Source: Ypsolopha sequella (taxonomy: Eukaryota; Arthropoda; Insecta; Lepidoptera; Ypsolophidae). Taken from it: a stretch of 64,000 bases of DNA. The stretch spans positions 124,001-188,000 of the forward strand of contig CAKOHE010000068.1 in assembly GCA_934047225.1 (NCBI GenBank), read 5' to 3'. Positions 45,167-56,935 of the stretch are shown here, in pieces. The position numbers and the translations under genes are program-made. The notes beneath the pieces were generated by a model that saw only the letters and a program-made list of their open reading frames with translations, was not told where the DNA came from and searched no databases. Each line of letters opens with the position of its first letter. Position 1 is the stretch's first letter.

Positions 45167-45470
45167 TCTAGTCTAGTCTTAGTCGCGTAAACATACAACA
45201 TACCTTAACGGTAATGTGCTTGATGTTTCGACGTCATGCAGCAACAGACTGTCCTTGGCAAGCCGGCGGTAGTAAAACAGTCATTAATTTGCACTGATCA
45301 AAATGATCAAGAAAAAAATTAAAGATTAAAACAAAATACAAGTTAACTAATATGAAAAGATACAAAATACTTTATGAAAATTGGGAAAAAAATATTACTG
45401 ATTGAAGAATTAATTATAAAATTATAGGAAAAGTACATTATCTTTACTTTCATTTAGGTATTCAACAAAT
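45167..45470. other. No recognisable feature
   Basis: AT-rich sequence at the breakpoint of the BEL element. Nothing coding was recognised. Confidence 0.5.
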
Positions 45471-45870
45471 GGAAAATAAAATTGAACCTTTCTATATAGC
45501 AACAAATTTAACTAATAGTATTAAAAAAATTGTGACAACTGTGAAATCTGCATAAAGAACAAATCAAGAGGAAAATATAAATTTGGACTAATGTCTCACT
45601 TAGGTCCCGCTACTTACCCTTTTGAAATAGTATCTATAAACATCATTGGTGGATTTGGTAGCTCACATTCTACAAAAACATATTTACACCTACTAGTAGA
45701 CCATTTCACCAGATATGCCTATGTTTTGACATCTACACCCAAAGTTCCTGTTAATTTTTATAAAGCTTGTTCAAAAATTACCACAGGGAAATAATAAAAT
45801 TGGAATGATTCTGTCTGATCAATATCTAGGCATAAGTTCAAAAGATTTTAAGAAACTAAACTGCTGCCGT
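45471..45870 (+). pseudogene. Ty3/gypsy integrase fragment
   Basis: It begins with a zinc-type CEICIKNKSRGK, then GPATYPFEIVSINIIGGFG, where the first catalytic Asp is replaced by Asn (usual form SID), then LLVDHFTRYAYV and, after a stop, ILSDQY. Only about 130 codons remain. It belongs to a different gypsy lineage from the 5405 element, by eye. Confidence 0.7.
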
Positions 45871-46871
45871 TAATTCGAGAGAATGATGACAGATGGAGTG
45901 TGGCGATGTCTCGAAAAATACTACAAGTCAACAAGAGCTTCTTCACGACAATGGTCCCGCCAATAAATAAAAATATTGATTTTAGTGGACTGTATGCGAA
46001 GCGTCAAAATGGCGGACCATACTGGCGTGACAAGTATAAAAATTTGGAAAGCTTGTTACCTTAGTATCCCTTGTGATCCAATCTCGTCCAGGATGCACAC
46101 ACCACAGAGTCTGCTGCCAGGACTATGTCCTTGTCGGAGGAACACGATTATGGTCTTGTCTAGGGTCTTGACAAAAGACGGTGCGCGCGCGTGTTCTGTT
46201 TGCTGGTAAAATCGCAACTGATCAAGGTCAGCGCGAGCGCACGAAGGGTCGTTGCCCGCAGATGGCGCATGCGTATAGCGCACACACCAAGGATTTGATG
46301 AAATCCAAAAGGATTCCAAGGATCCAAACTTATCCTTGGTTATTTACACTAGCCCGCCAGCGTATTTAAAACCAAAATAAATATATATAAATACTGGCGG
46401 AACCAACAAAAATAAATAAAGGCACGTTAAAAAAATATCAACGGTACAATAAATGGGACGAAATAAATCCAAATCATGATTATTTAAACCTTTTTATAAA
46501 TAAAACCCTAGAATAGAATATATATACGATCTTATTATTTGGTAAGGTATATCAGTTTCATAATACGACAACACTGCCTTACACCGCAGATATTATAAAC
46601 CTTTTTCTGAAATGTCGATTCAAAAAGACGAGGATTCATACTGCAGGCATTATGATTGCTGATTTGACATAAATAACTTGACACATTTTATTGATTAAAC
46701 AAATAACTTCATTCGGCTTCTATCTTTGTCCTCGAATGTTTTATTATGCGATCCGTGTTTGTGTATTAAATTATTTGATTTGTAATTATTTTTTAAATTT
46801 TCGTTATTTTAGTAGGTAGTTTTTTTATCGAAATTTACATTTTATTTGGTTGACTGGCACTAAGACATAAA
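45871..46871. other. Intergenic, probably flank of the following transposon
   Basis: No gene recognised. A small hairpin (CCGCCAGCGTATTTA against TAAATACTGGCGG) lies at 46354-46400. A GC-rich stretch at 46180-46275 is unlike its surroundings. Confidence 0.4.
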
Positions 46872-48381
46872 ATGGACCCGCAACCGGGCTTTTCAAGAAA
46901 CACGGACGCAAAATTTCTTTCACCGAGAAAGAAAAGAACACGTCGTGCAATAGTTCCTGGTGAAAAAGAAATTATTCTTAACGTATACAAGTACGTGGTG
47001 AAAAATTGGCCGAAAGCACCCGAATTATGGGCTGACTCTGATACTGCTGCCTGTATTGAAAAGGTGATTGAAATGACTGGAGTATCAATGGCAACTATAT
47101 ATCGCATCATAAGAGAATATAAAGCAATGAAAATATCAACATTTTCAAATCCACAAAAAAGTGGTCCAAAGCTTCAGTTTGACGATAAAATTGATGATTT
47201 TATTTTATGTGCTATAAGAAGAAAAATTCACCAATTTTTTTACCGAAATGAAATATCAACCATAAAAAGGCAAGTTATTAAAACAAAATCTTATTGTTTC
47301 ATTGTTGCTATTTTTTTAATACAATAATCTACAGGGATAAAAGAATTTATTTATTTTCAGATTTTACTCGCTGTGAACTCTGATAATTCTTTACCAAATC
47401 TCAAAAGGACAACGCTTCAAAATGTAATGAAGAAATTAAATTTCAAATATGCCACGCGCAAACGAAAAAGCGGCCTCATTGACAGGCAAGACATTGTGCT
47501 TTGGCGCCACAAATACTTATTGAAGATTAAGCAGTACCGTAGGGAAGGTAGATTTATTTATTACCAAGACGAAACTTTGCTAAATGAAGGCCATACTGTG
47601 CAAAAAGTTTGGACCAACATGGAGGTGCAGTCGTCTCGGCAAGCTTTTTTAGAAGGCCTAACTACTGGCCTCAAAGCTCCTAGTGGAAAAGGACGAAGAT
47701 TAATCGTAAGCCATGTAGGAAGCGAAAAAGGTTTTTTAGAAGAGGGCCTTCTGCTTTTTGAAGCAAAAAAGGGGGATGGGGATTATCATAAAGAGAAGTG
47801 TTTGAACAGTGGTTTAGGGGAATCTTACCAAAACTTAAACCTAACTCGGTTATTGTGATTGACAACGCCCCATACCATTCTAGAAGATGAGAAGCTGTGC
47901 CAACTTCTTCCTGGAGAAAATGTGATATCCAAGCATGGCTTACCTCTAAAAATATACCGTTTGAGCAGAGCATGATTAAAGAATTTCTAATGGAAATTGT
48001 TAGAAGGGTAAAGGGGCAATTTATTAAATATGCCGGAGATGAAATGGCTGCAGCTCAAGGAATAACAGTCCTCAAGCTGCCCCCATATCACTGCGAGTTA
48101 AATGCGATTGAGTTGATATGGACAAACGTAAAGGGACATGTGGCAAGGAATAACAAAACCTTCAAAATGACGGAAATTAAACAATTATTAGAAGAAGGGT
48201 TGTCACGTGTCACAAATGTAGAATGGGCAGGCAGGTGATATACATATCACACACCATAAAAGAGGAAGATAAACTTATGAAACTTGACCATCTAATAGAT
48301 GATGTGGCAGAACAGTTTATTATAATTACTTCTGCTTCGGATACTGACGATGAACTCTACAGTGAAAGCTGTAGTGAATAA
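46872..48381 (+). pseudogene. Wide-spaced DDE transposase, second family member, frameshifted
   Basis: The ATG at 46872 opens exon 1, with a helix-turn-helix (KVIEMTGVSMATIYRIIREY). A phase-0 GT-AG intron fits 47274-47360. Exon 2 has LPNLKRTTLQNVM, the first Asp in FIYYQDETLL, GSEKGFLEEGLL, then a frameshift near 47850, the second Asp in VIDNAPYHSRR followed by a stop, the SAP-like IQAWLTSKNIPFEQ, and the Glu in CELNAIELIW. A stop near 48237 precedes an acidic tail (SDTDDELYSESCSE). It is broken in at least three places but keeps all three catalytic residues. Confidence 0.8.
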
Positions 48382-48392
48382 AAATGAAACTT

Positions 48393-48503
48393 TATTGAAA
48401 ATCAACCTTTAGATGAGATTTTTATTGTCAAAGTAAAGTTATGAAGTAGTCAAAATTCAAAATTAGTAAATCATTGTCTGCTATAACATAAAAAGGTTTA
48501 ACA
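48393..48503 (-). repeat. 3' LTR of the copia element
   Basis: 111 bp, matching 53282-53392. On the minus strand it starts TGTTAAACC and ends TTTTCAATA. AACTT at 48388-48392 is the target duplication. Confidence 0.92.
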
Positions 48504-48511
48504 CTCCCCCT
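48504..48511 (-). promoter_or_regulatory. copia polypurine tract
   Basis: AGGGGGAG on the minus strand, directly before the 3' LTR. Confidence 0.8.
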
Positions 48512-48533
48512 AGAGCAGACTAATTGCGGCATC

Positions 48534-51500
48534 CTATAGCAGCCCTGAGTTCCTCGAACTTTTCTTTATATAAGGGTTTCGTAAGGATGTCCGCCAACTG
48601 TTCCTTCGTAGGTACATAACAACAAAAATTCCATCCTGATACATTTCCCTAACAAACTTATAACGTACATCAATGTGCTTTGTTTTGTTATGGAATTGGG
48701 GGTTCTTGATTAGTTTGATGGCACTTTGGTTGTCCATATGTAGAGTAGGTACTATCTGCAACCCATTGATGTCTTTGAAAATGTTAAGAACCCACACAAT
48801 TTCTTGTGCTGTTTGACTAGCAGCAATGAACTCTGCTTCCGTAGTTGACAGGGCCACACTTCTTTGCTTTCTGCTGCGCCATAGTATTGCTCCCCCTGCA
48901 GAAACAATCAAAGAACCAGAAGTGGATCTACGGGTATCTCTATCCCCTGCGTAGTCCACATCACTGTAGGCGTCGAAGACCTGTTTTAAATTTGCCTGGT
49001 ATAATATCCCATAACATGCGGTTCCTTTGAGATATCTCAACAACCGCTTTGCCATTTGAAAATGTTCACATTTTGGCTTATCCAGATATTGCGAGAACAG
49101 ATTTACCGTAAAAGCTATATCTGGACGACTTACAGTTGATAAATATAATAAAGCTCCAACAATTTCTCTATATGGAAATTGTTCCATCGGTTTGACAGAT
49201 TTTTCCTTGTCATCGTTTACAGCGGACTCTGACATTTGACTTTTGTCTATAGGTGTTGAAACGGAGTTTGCATCATTCATATGAAGCCTTGTTAGTAGGT
49301 TTTTCACATATGCTTCTTGGTTAGCAAAAATGGAACCATCTTTCAAGTGATGTATTTGCAATCCTAAATAGCAACCATCTTCAGATATGCGAACTTGAAA
49401 ATCGTTTTTCAGCGTTTCCACGAATCTTTCCATATGACATTTATCATTCGCAAGAGTCAGTCCATCGTCCACGTAAATTATTACCATTAGCTGCTGGTTA
49501 ACGAATAAGCACGCATCAGCTTCACTTTGTTTGAGATTATACTGCAGCAAAAATTTGGAAAATGTCTTGTTCCAACACCGTGGAGCTTGCTTCAAGCCAT
49601 AAAGGCTTTTCATCAATTTGCAGACTCGACCAGAGTTATCATCATAACCCGTAGGCTGTTTCATATATATTTCTTCGTCTATGTCTCCGTACAAAAAGGC
49701 AGTTTTTACATCAAACTGAACCATATACAAATTTCTCCGAGCTGCTTCGCTTAATAGTGCCCGAATAGTTTCCCAGCGGACAACTGGGCTAAACGTCTCA
49801 TGGAAGTCGATTCCGTATTCTTGATTATAGCCTTTTACTACCAAACGAGCCTTGTACCTTTCGACTGATCCATCAACCTTAGTTTTGATTTTATAAACCC
49901 ATTTATTATCTAGGGGTGTTCTGTCCTTAGGTAGCTCAACAAGAATCCATGTTTCATTTTCTTTCAAAGATTTTATCTCATCTTCCATTGCATATTGCCA
50001 CTTTAAGTGATTTGCTGACTCAATAGCCTCTTTGTATGAACGCGGTTCTTCTTCAGCCAGAAAAATACTATTCAACTGAGAAAGAGTCTGTAACTTACTT
50101 CTACTTCGCAAGTTATAATTGCATTCATTTCTCGCTGGTAATTGTGAGTCACCATCAGCATTAGTATCAGGAAGTACGTTGTTATGGTTGCATTCATTTC
50201 TCAATGGTACTTCTAGGTCGCCGTTAGCATTGGAACTAGCAATGTTTTCTGCTTCTTTTTCCATCTGATTGTTGTCAACCATATTTTGATTTTCGGTCTC
50301 GCCGATGACATCACCTTGCTCAGAATAAACGGGTAACTTACACTGTAGTTTCTCAATATGATTAGTGATAGGCAATTTTAAGAAATCGTTAGATGCTTTT
50401 TTAGTTTTAAATCGAACATCTCGTGATATAATGATAGTGTTCATTTCTGCTATCCAACAACGATAATCATCATTGTCTCGACAGTATCCAACCAAATACC
50501 CCTTGATAGCCTTTTGGTCTAACTTTTTACGCTTTTGGCTAGGCACGTGGACAAAGCATTCTGTTCCAAATATCCGCAAATGCCCAATGTATGCTGATCT
50601 ATCAAACCACAATTCATAAGGTGTTTTACCTTCAATTCCAGTTGGCCCCGTTCTATTTAAAATATAGGCAGCTGTATTTATAGCTTCTGCCCAAAGTGAC
50701 TTTGGGAGACTTGCTTAAAATCATGCTTCTAGCAGCTTCAACAAGGATTCTGTTTTCTCTTTCTGCAGCACCATTCTGTTCGGGCGTAAAAGGCATGCTT
50801 ATACGATGATTCACACCAATAGCATCTGTCATACGATGAACATCGGCATTGTTAAATTCTCTTCCACCATCAGTTAAAAGCTCCTTTGCAGTATGGCCAG
50901 CGGTCTTCACTTCAGCCAGAAATTTAGATAACATTGTGGATACTTCAGACTTTTCTTTCTTTCAATAGACTCTTCTGTATTTAGTGAAGTTATCTTTGAA
51001 GGCAACGAAATACCTTTTTCCACCAATTGAAGAAACAGGCATAGGGCCACAAACATCTGCATTAATCTGATCACCAGGTTTTTCACCACGCTGCCATCGC
51101 GTGCCAAATGAAAGTCTTGTCATCTTACCAAACATACAGCCATCACATTCGGTATCATCAGGAAGAACAGAAATGCCCTTTTGATCTAAGAATTTCTTTA
51201 CGTATGTTTTGTTTTGATGACACAACCGTTCATGCCAAATTTGCAAGTTTATTCCATCTGTGACCATACAAACATTATCTGTCTTTATTCGCATCAGTAG
51301 TTTGTAAAGATTGCCTTCTCTGATGCTCACAGCAACAACTTCACCGTTTTTATTTTGGAAAATTCTTTGGTCACTGTTTGCTACCTCTGTGTACCCATAA
51401 TCAAGAGCAGAACCAGAGGAAAAGAGATTTTGGCCTGCTTCTGGTACAAACCATACATTGTTTAAATGAGCTGGTTTCCATTTTCCCGCTACAGACATTT

Positions 51501-53154
51501 CAACATTTATTTTTCCTTGTCCAAAAGCATACATTACTCTACCATCGCCCAAATTAAGTGGCCTTGGAGTTTCAAAGGATTCATAGTTTCTGAACCAGTT
51601 TGAATCTGAGGTAATATGGTGCGAGGCCCCGGAATCAACAATCCAGAAGGATTGTACTTTATCGTTATTTCCAATAAAATCATTTCCTTCGTCTTCCTGG
51701 ATTTTATGAATTTCCCGTCCTTCGAGTTTACTTTGCTTCATCTTATTAATATACTTGAAACAACTCGTCTTTAAGTGCCCAGGTTTTCCACAATATGAAC
51801 ACCTTTTGACATTTCTTTTACCGGAAAGGAGAGCTATCTCAGATGAATTTCCGGTACTATTTTGATCTTTTAATCTTTGTTCATGAAGGCGAAGTCTTTC
51901 TATTAACACTAGAGTGGGCGCGTGGGCTGCAGGTGTAGACCAGGGTATATTATTCGTACCTCTTTCTCAAACGCGTCACACTACTGCGCTGTTTTTCCGT
52001 GTATTCCTCGACTATGGACCCCCGCGTCACTCAGCAGCGTGTCGCTTACCTCAGCACACGGACTTCAGAACAGAACGACTAATAAAGTGGATGGGCTGCG
52101 TATGTAGCCCGCGTGACCTTTCAGGGAATGTGATAAATCCCTATTATTTATGCAAAGATTCATACTAATATTTTAAGGGTACTTTATTTCAAATTAATTG
52201 TAATTAAGTAATTGTAATTAATTAATTAATTGTAAATAAGTAATTTTTGCATTTTAAATACTGTTTTATAACAAATATACTTATTATTAATATCTTTTTA
52301 GGAAATCATCGCGGCGTCTGCGTCTCATGTTGATTTTTCCAAAATTTCTGTTGTTTCGTTAATAACTACCTAAAAAATTTATGATTTTTATTTTTTTATT
52401 ATTAAACGATAAAAATAAAGATGTTTATTCATAAAATTAAAATCTTTTTCATTCTTCTTAAATATGACCCACAATATTTGCATTCAAAATGGGCTACAGA
52501 TGTACCCCGCGCGACCGTTATAGGAGTCAATTAGGGCGCGCCTACTGTTGTGTTAAGACGTTAAGGCGTCGCTCGTCCTTCGGCACCGATTCCCAAGCAT
52601 TTTTGAACTCGAGGTAGTTGTTTGGTAATGTATTGAGAATTCTGTTTTGAAGCAATGATTCGGGCAAGGTCCCTTCATCTTTAAGCTCATCATTTAATTG
52701 CTGCCAGATATTCTGGAATTTTGAAACATGTGTTGCTATATCATCCTGCTCATCTTTTATGTAAGTGAATAGTTGACAATAGAGTAGATCAAGCCTGCGT
52801 TCATTTTTTGTTTCATAAATGCTATGTAGGATATCCCACATATCTTTTCCTGTTTTTGTGGAAAGTACGTGTCTCTTTGGTTCACTGCCTAGGCTTGAGC
52901 CAATGATAAATTTAACCAGAGTGTCTCTTTCCTCAAAGCTTGCTTTCTTCTTCGTAATCTTCTACTTCTTTTACTGATGCCCCAGCGGGTGGTACACATG
53001 GTTCCACATCTCTTCCAGTCACAATTCCTGTCAATTTATTGACGGAGAAGTAGAGGTTAATATCAAACTTCCAAGATATCCAGTTGTCTTCTCCTATAAG
53101 TTTTTCTACGCTTGAGCGTTCGGGTTTATAAGATCCCGGTTCCGGCTCTGCCAT
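48534..53154 (-). pseudogene. copia Gag-Pol, several frameshifts
   Basis: From the minus-strand ATG at 53154 (MAEPEPGSYKPERSSVEK): Gag, a frame change near 52940, and the MITE at 51907-52552. Then come a zinc knuckle (CSYCGKPGHLKTSC), protease (VDSGASHHIT), integrase GAG-pre (WHERLCHQNK), Asp in INADVCGPM, frame changes near 50950 and 50640, Asp in LTDGGREF and Glu in QNGAAERENR. RT has VQFDVKTAFLYGD and IIYVDDGL; RNase H has SDVDYAGDRDTRRSTSG and LSTTEAEFIA. A last shift near 48615 takes the C-terminal tail out of frame. Catalytic residues are all present. Confidence 0.93.
51907..52552. mobile_element. piggyBac-like MITE, 646 bp, TTAA target site
   Basis: TTAA lies at 51903-51906 and 52553-52556. 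The ends are CACTAGAGTGGGCGCG and, reverse-complemented, CACAACAGTAGGCGCG. Deleting the insert and one TTAA restores copia Gag (...RRLNVL + IERLRLHEQR). A GGGCTGC.GGTGTAG-type motif repeats near each end and at 52092. No coding content. TTAA also fits Kolobok, but the CACTAGA-type end favours piggyBac. Confidence 0.85.
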
Positions 53155-53270
53155 AACTTTGGAGTAGCACAACAAACTGGTACACAAATAAAAGTTTATG
53201 TGCAGAAAGGCAAATAACTAGACTTTAACACCAAATTCAACTTCTACTAGGTCAATTAAAGGATAAAAAA

Positions 53271-53281
53271 CGCCCATAACC
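53271..53281 (-). promoter_or_regulatory. copia primer-binding site (initiator tRNA-Met half)
   Basis: The minus strand has GGTTATGGGCG immediately after the 5' LTR. Drosophila copia uses GGTTATGGGC at this place to pair with the internal part of initiator tRNA-Met, so the same half-tRNA priming is likely. Confidence 0.75.
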
Positions 53282-53392
53282 TATTGAAAATCAACCTTTA
53301 GATGAGATTTTTATTGTCAAAGTAAAGTTATGAAGTAGTCAAAATTCAAAATTAGTAAATCATTGTCTGCTATAACATAAAAAGGTTTAACA
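53282..53392 (-). repeat. 5' LTR of the copia element
   Basis: 111 bp, matching 48393-48503 with no difference seen. AATAAA on the minus strand may be the poly(A) signal. Confidence 0.92.
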
Positions 53393-53397
53393 AACTT

Positions 53398-54065
53398 CAT
53401 GCTTCGTATTTTATTTTATTCCCATTATTAAATGAGCAGAAGGAAATTTTAGTTAAAGCACGAGCTCTTTGAAAGGTGACATTTATTTATACAGCCAAAC
53501 TACCATATTGGCAAGTAATAATAATAAATCAGCAACACGGATCGTAATACTTTTTGCTAATTTTGCCAAATAAAATGTTGACTTCCTATAGTAACTGACT
53601 CGGAACTGGACTGGGGAAAACGATAAAAACAAATTAACGAGTTTCACAAAAAGGGTAATAGAACATTGATCACTTAGATACATAGTCTTAATTCAATATG
53701 ATTTCCGCTACATAAATAAAATGACAACCTCTATATAAGGTTCTTAAATTGAAGTGAACACAGTATCGCTAATAGACAACTTTTCGCCAAAAATAATATT
53801 TTTTGCGCTTTTTTTTTACTTTTACGTAGAAATTGAGTCAGCTGATTCATTAAGTTTTGTACTAGGAAGTGGAAAATATATACGACAAAATACTTTTTAT
53901 TAACACACTTTTAACGATATACAATCTACCCTAAAATCATCATGATAAATATAAAATATTGAAATGCAAAACAGTAAAAAAAAGGTTTTACCCCCTGACA
54001 TTTGCAAACGTCACCATTCCAACGGCCGGAGTTTATGTCAGAAATAAATGTCAATGTTTGAACAC
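53398..54065. other. AT-rich flank, no recognised gene
   Basis: It is the continuation of the sequence into which copia inserted, possibly the 3' part of the transposon coding the 46872 gene. No matching TIR pair was found. Confidence 0.4.
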
Positions 54066-54255
54066 TTCCGGATGCGTGTGCGTGACGTGTGCGTGGCGTG
54101 TGCAGCACATCTGCGTAGCTACGGCGTGTCAGTACTGTCACACTGAGCTGCGCACGCCACGCAGGGTGATTGCGCAGTGATTGCGTAGCTACGCAACGCA
54201 TCAGCCTGATACGTACTCGCTGTTTTGGCAGCCATATTGTTTGCGCAAAATTAAA

Positions 54256-54370
54256 ATGTTTGTTGAAGAAAATAGCAGTTCTTCTGATGAAGAGGCGTTG
54301 TTAGTATTGTTGTGTGAAGAAAATGATACACCTCCTACAAAAAGACTTTGGGTTCATGATATAAATACGA
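54256..54370 (+). pseudogene. Harbinger transposase N-terminus, truncated
   Basis: It encodes MFVEENSSSSDEEALLVLL and then TKRLWVHDIN, which matches the acidic start and the WVHxxN motif of PIF/Harbinger (HARBI1-like) transposases. It ends within 40 codons at the deletion point. Confidence 0.6.
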
Positions 54371-54399
54371 TAATTATATTTTTCAAAGATTATATTTTT

Positions 54400-54500
54400 A
54401 TAATCTTTTTTGCTCTGGTCAAATAAGCAACGATGGTTCCTCACAATTTCTATTAACTTTTCTTTCAAAGCGACACTCATGCTTAATCGCGGTAAATTTT
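54400..54500 (-). pseudogene. MADF-domain (Myb/SANT-like) accessory protein fragment
   Basis: The minus strand encodes LKEKLIEIVRNHRCLFDQSK followed by KDYKN, the characteristic start of a MADF domain. Harbinger transposons carry such a protein to bring their transposase into the nucleus and to DNA ends. Confidence 0.6.
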
Positions 54501-54939
54501 GTAAAAAAATACAAAATTGCTTGCGTGTACACGTCGTAGAGACGTGCAGTACCATTGCGTGCGTACCCGGTCTGACGTCGCGTCGAACAGGAAAGCCATA
54601 TATATTATAATACAACTATATGATATAATACAACGTCATCGCAGCCTGTCGCAGCTCACGCGCATGCGACGTTGCCGCTCCGCGTCACGCGTGCACGCAG
54701 TCGGTGTGTGTTCAGAGCGATGCGTGACGTGTGCACTGCGTGGCGTGTGCGCTGCGTGACGCATGCGGCTCCTACCACGCATTGTGCACGCAACGCATTC
54801 AGTCTGACGTCTTCCATACAGTCTCATACTATACAACTGGAGCTGCCACGCATACGTGCTGCACACGCCACGCACATGCATCTGTATCATCATCATCATG
54901 CCCTAATCCATCGCAAGGAGATATAAATTAACATTATAT

Positions 54940-55075
54940 CATTGCAGTATAGAAACGCAGAAGAAAAAGTAAATCTGGATGTGAGGAGCTCTGAACCGAG
55001 TCCCGGGTTTGAATCCCGGTTCAGAGCTCCTCACATCCAGATTTACTTTTCTTTCTGCGTTTCTATACTGCAATG
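54940..55075. repeat. Foldback element, 59-bp arms, with tRNA B-box-like centre
   Basis: The left arm 54940-54998 pairs with 55017-55075 with two mismatches. The 18-nt centre and neighbouring bases read CCCGGGTTTGAATCCCGG, close to a Pol III B box (GGTTCGAATCC). It may be a MITE, or an inverted duplication around a tRNA-derived SINE piece. Confidence 0.85.
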
Positions 55076-55079
55076 GTAA

Positions 55080-55870
55080 AATGTTAATAAGATTTTAAGA
55101 ACTTTTTAGCTAAAGAAAATATACCCATTATCTTCACTGCAGTAAACTCACCATTCTCCAATGGTTTGAATGAAAGATTAAACCAAACGTTAGTTAATAA
55201 GCCCTGCGTTCCGAAATAGAATTATTTCGCTTAAATCGAGTACGAATGAATGAAGTGAATGGCTAATAATATATGAGTGAAACAAATGCGTTCATTCATT
55301 CGTATGACTTTCGTGGCTCATGCGATGTAGGTGAGGCGATGTGAGCGTTGAACGGAATGGAATGTCAAAAATTGTTTTCGCTCCATTATTTCAGCAGTTC
55401 AGATCAGACAAACCATGGTATATGATTTATTCGCCCATGAGAGAATCAAATGAAAAGTCGTGTGGAACTCTGCGTCGAAAAGAAAGAATTTATGTGTATA
55501 TATTTTTTTTCGTCGCTATCTGAGTCTACGTTGAAGAACAGTGCTACAAACTCTTCTTGTTCCATCACGAATCACGGCACTTTGACGAAATAAAATAAAA
55601 TAATCGTAGTGTATTCTGTGGTTAGAGGTTATGGTTAAGATGTGTCTTTTTTAAATGCGGTCCGAATCATAAGCTATCTTACACATCGTTTGCTAGCTCA
55701 CAAATTAAGGACCAGTCATCGCTCACACTTTAATTAATTCATAGCGTTTATCGATGTAATTATATTTCGGACCGCACGGAAGATAAGATGTAAGATAAAC
55801 GAAAAGAAGGATAAATTGGCGTGGACGACTATTATTGTCCACGAATTTATTAAAATGTACTAGTGTTTTG
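55080..55870. other. Intergenic, no recognised gene
   Basis: Nothing coding recognised. A (ATTC)-type stretch occurs at 55240-55310. Confidence 0.5.
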
Positions 55871-56935
55871 CGTGGTGCGCGGGCTGCCTCCGGCCTCGTA
55901 GGAATCGTCCTCCGGGGTCGGCCTTCGGCCTCCCTAGAATGACATCAGATATGACTTTGGTGGCCGCGGTGTCGTGCTCGGCCGAAAAACTCGCATGTTC
56001 GGACTCCGAACGCTGCCAGCTCAGCCTTCGGCCTCGCTAGAAAGACACTTGAAGGCTCGGCCTTCGGCCTCGCCATTAGGTCCGAAAAAATGTCCAATCC
56101 ATTTTTTTTTCGAAAAAGTGTCAAAATCCCTGTCGGTTGTCAAAAAGTGTCAAATTTGACAGTGGATTCGTAATCACCGACCCCACTTGCCCCTTGATAC
56201 CGAGTTTCAAGCGAATCGGAGCACTTTTTTGGACCTCTCAAAAAATTTCAAAACCTGTCAAATGTCAAATTTTTTTATGCGGTCGGGTAGCCCTCGGTGG
56301 ACAGATTACTAAAGTCTAAACCGCAACTCGCTAGGACTTACGGTTCAGGAGATATGGCCGACCAAAGTTTTCGTAAAAAAAAATTTCTTTTTTCGACTTT
56401 TTTTTAAATTTTATTTTCAGAAAGATCTCGTCGAGCCCTTTTCTTAGAGAACCATGAACATGGGTCTAGCTTCAGCCGTTTGGGAGATACGGGCCGTTAA
56501 AGTTTTGACACCGGGGGGGGCTAGATCTCGGCGAGACCTTTTCTTAGACACCCATTAACATGGGTCTAACTCAAGCCGTCTCGGAGATACGGGCCGTTAA
56601 AGTTTTTGACATTTAAAAAAAAAAAAAAAACTTTTTTGGCACCCTATGGTCCGACCCCTAGGGTTGTACCACCTTCCGTTCCGAAGATATGGCCAAAACA
56701 AAATTCTTTTGTAACAAATTTAAGAAAAAAAAAATTTCCCGTCCCTAGTGACCGGGGACATCCCTAGGAACTGCGCCCGCTCGCGCTTCGCGCTCGCGGG
56801 CTTGTTCCGGCGAACTTTCTGTCAAAAATGTCAATTTTTCCCATCCCTAGTACCCAGGTACATCACTACGAACGTCAACCGCTCGCGCTTCGCGCTCGCG
56901 TGCTCGTTCGTAGGCTCGCCCTTACGGAGGCAGGC
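55871..56935 (-). repeat. Composite repeat with GC-rich hairpins and inverted copy of family X
   Basis: CGGCCTTCGGCCT-like hairpins recur near 55920, 56025 and 56080. CGCTCGCGCTTCGCGCTCGC occurs near 56769 and 56879. Positions 56425-56720 are repeat X in reverse, including two tandem units (period about 97 bp) of the GGGTCTA...GATACGGGCCGTTAAAG segment. CATCCCTAG motifs bound several parts. No coding content; class unknown. Confidence 0.65.

Larger units (their letters stand above)
48393..53392 (-). mobile_element. Ty1/copia LTR retrotransposon, complete but frameshifted
   Basis: Short 111-bp LTRs, a GGTTATGGGCG primer site, gag, protease, integrase, RT and RNase H in copia order, a polypurine tract and a 5-bp duplication AACTT (48388-48392, 53393-53397). 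It is inserted just downstream of the transposase pseudogene. A 646-bp MITE interrupts gag. Confidence 0.95.
54066..54884. mobile_element. PIF/Harbinger deletion derivative
   Basis: Both ends are GC-rich arrays of GCGTGACGTGTGCGTGGCGTG-like units, inverted relative to each other (TGTGCGTGGCGTGTGCAGCA near the left end and its reverse complement near the right). Inside are the first codons of a Harbinger-type transposase (plus) and a MADF-domain piece (minus), the two genes these transposons carry, with everything between deleted. Borders are approximate. Confidence 0.6.

Noticed and set aside
45241..45270. CTTGGCAAGCCGGCGG as a left TIR for the transposase pseudogene at 46872
   Set aside because: Only a short match to the TIR of the 34542 element and no partner on the right side.
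54517..54931. Several overlapping Arg/Cys/His-rich open frames on both strands
   Set aside because: They come from the GC-rich CGTGACGTGTGCG arrays at the end of the Harbinger derivative; the repetitive composition explains them.
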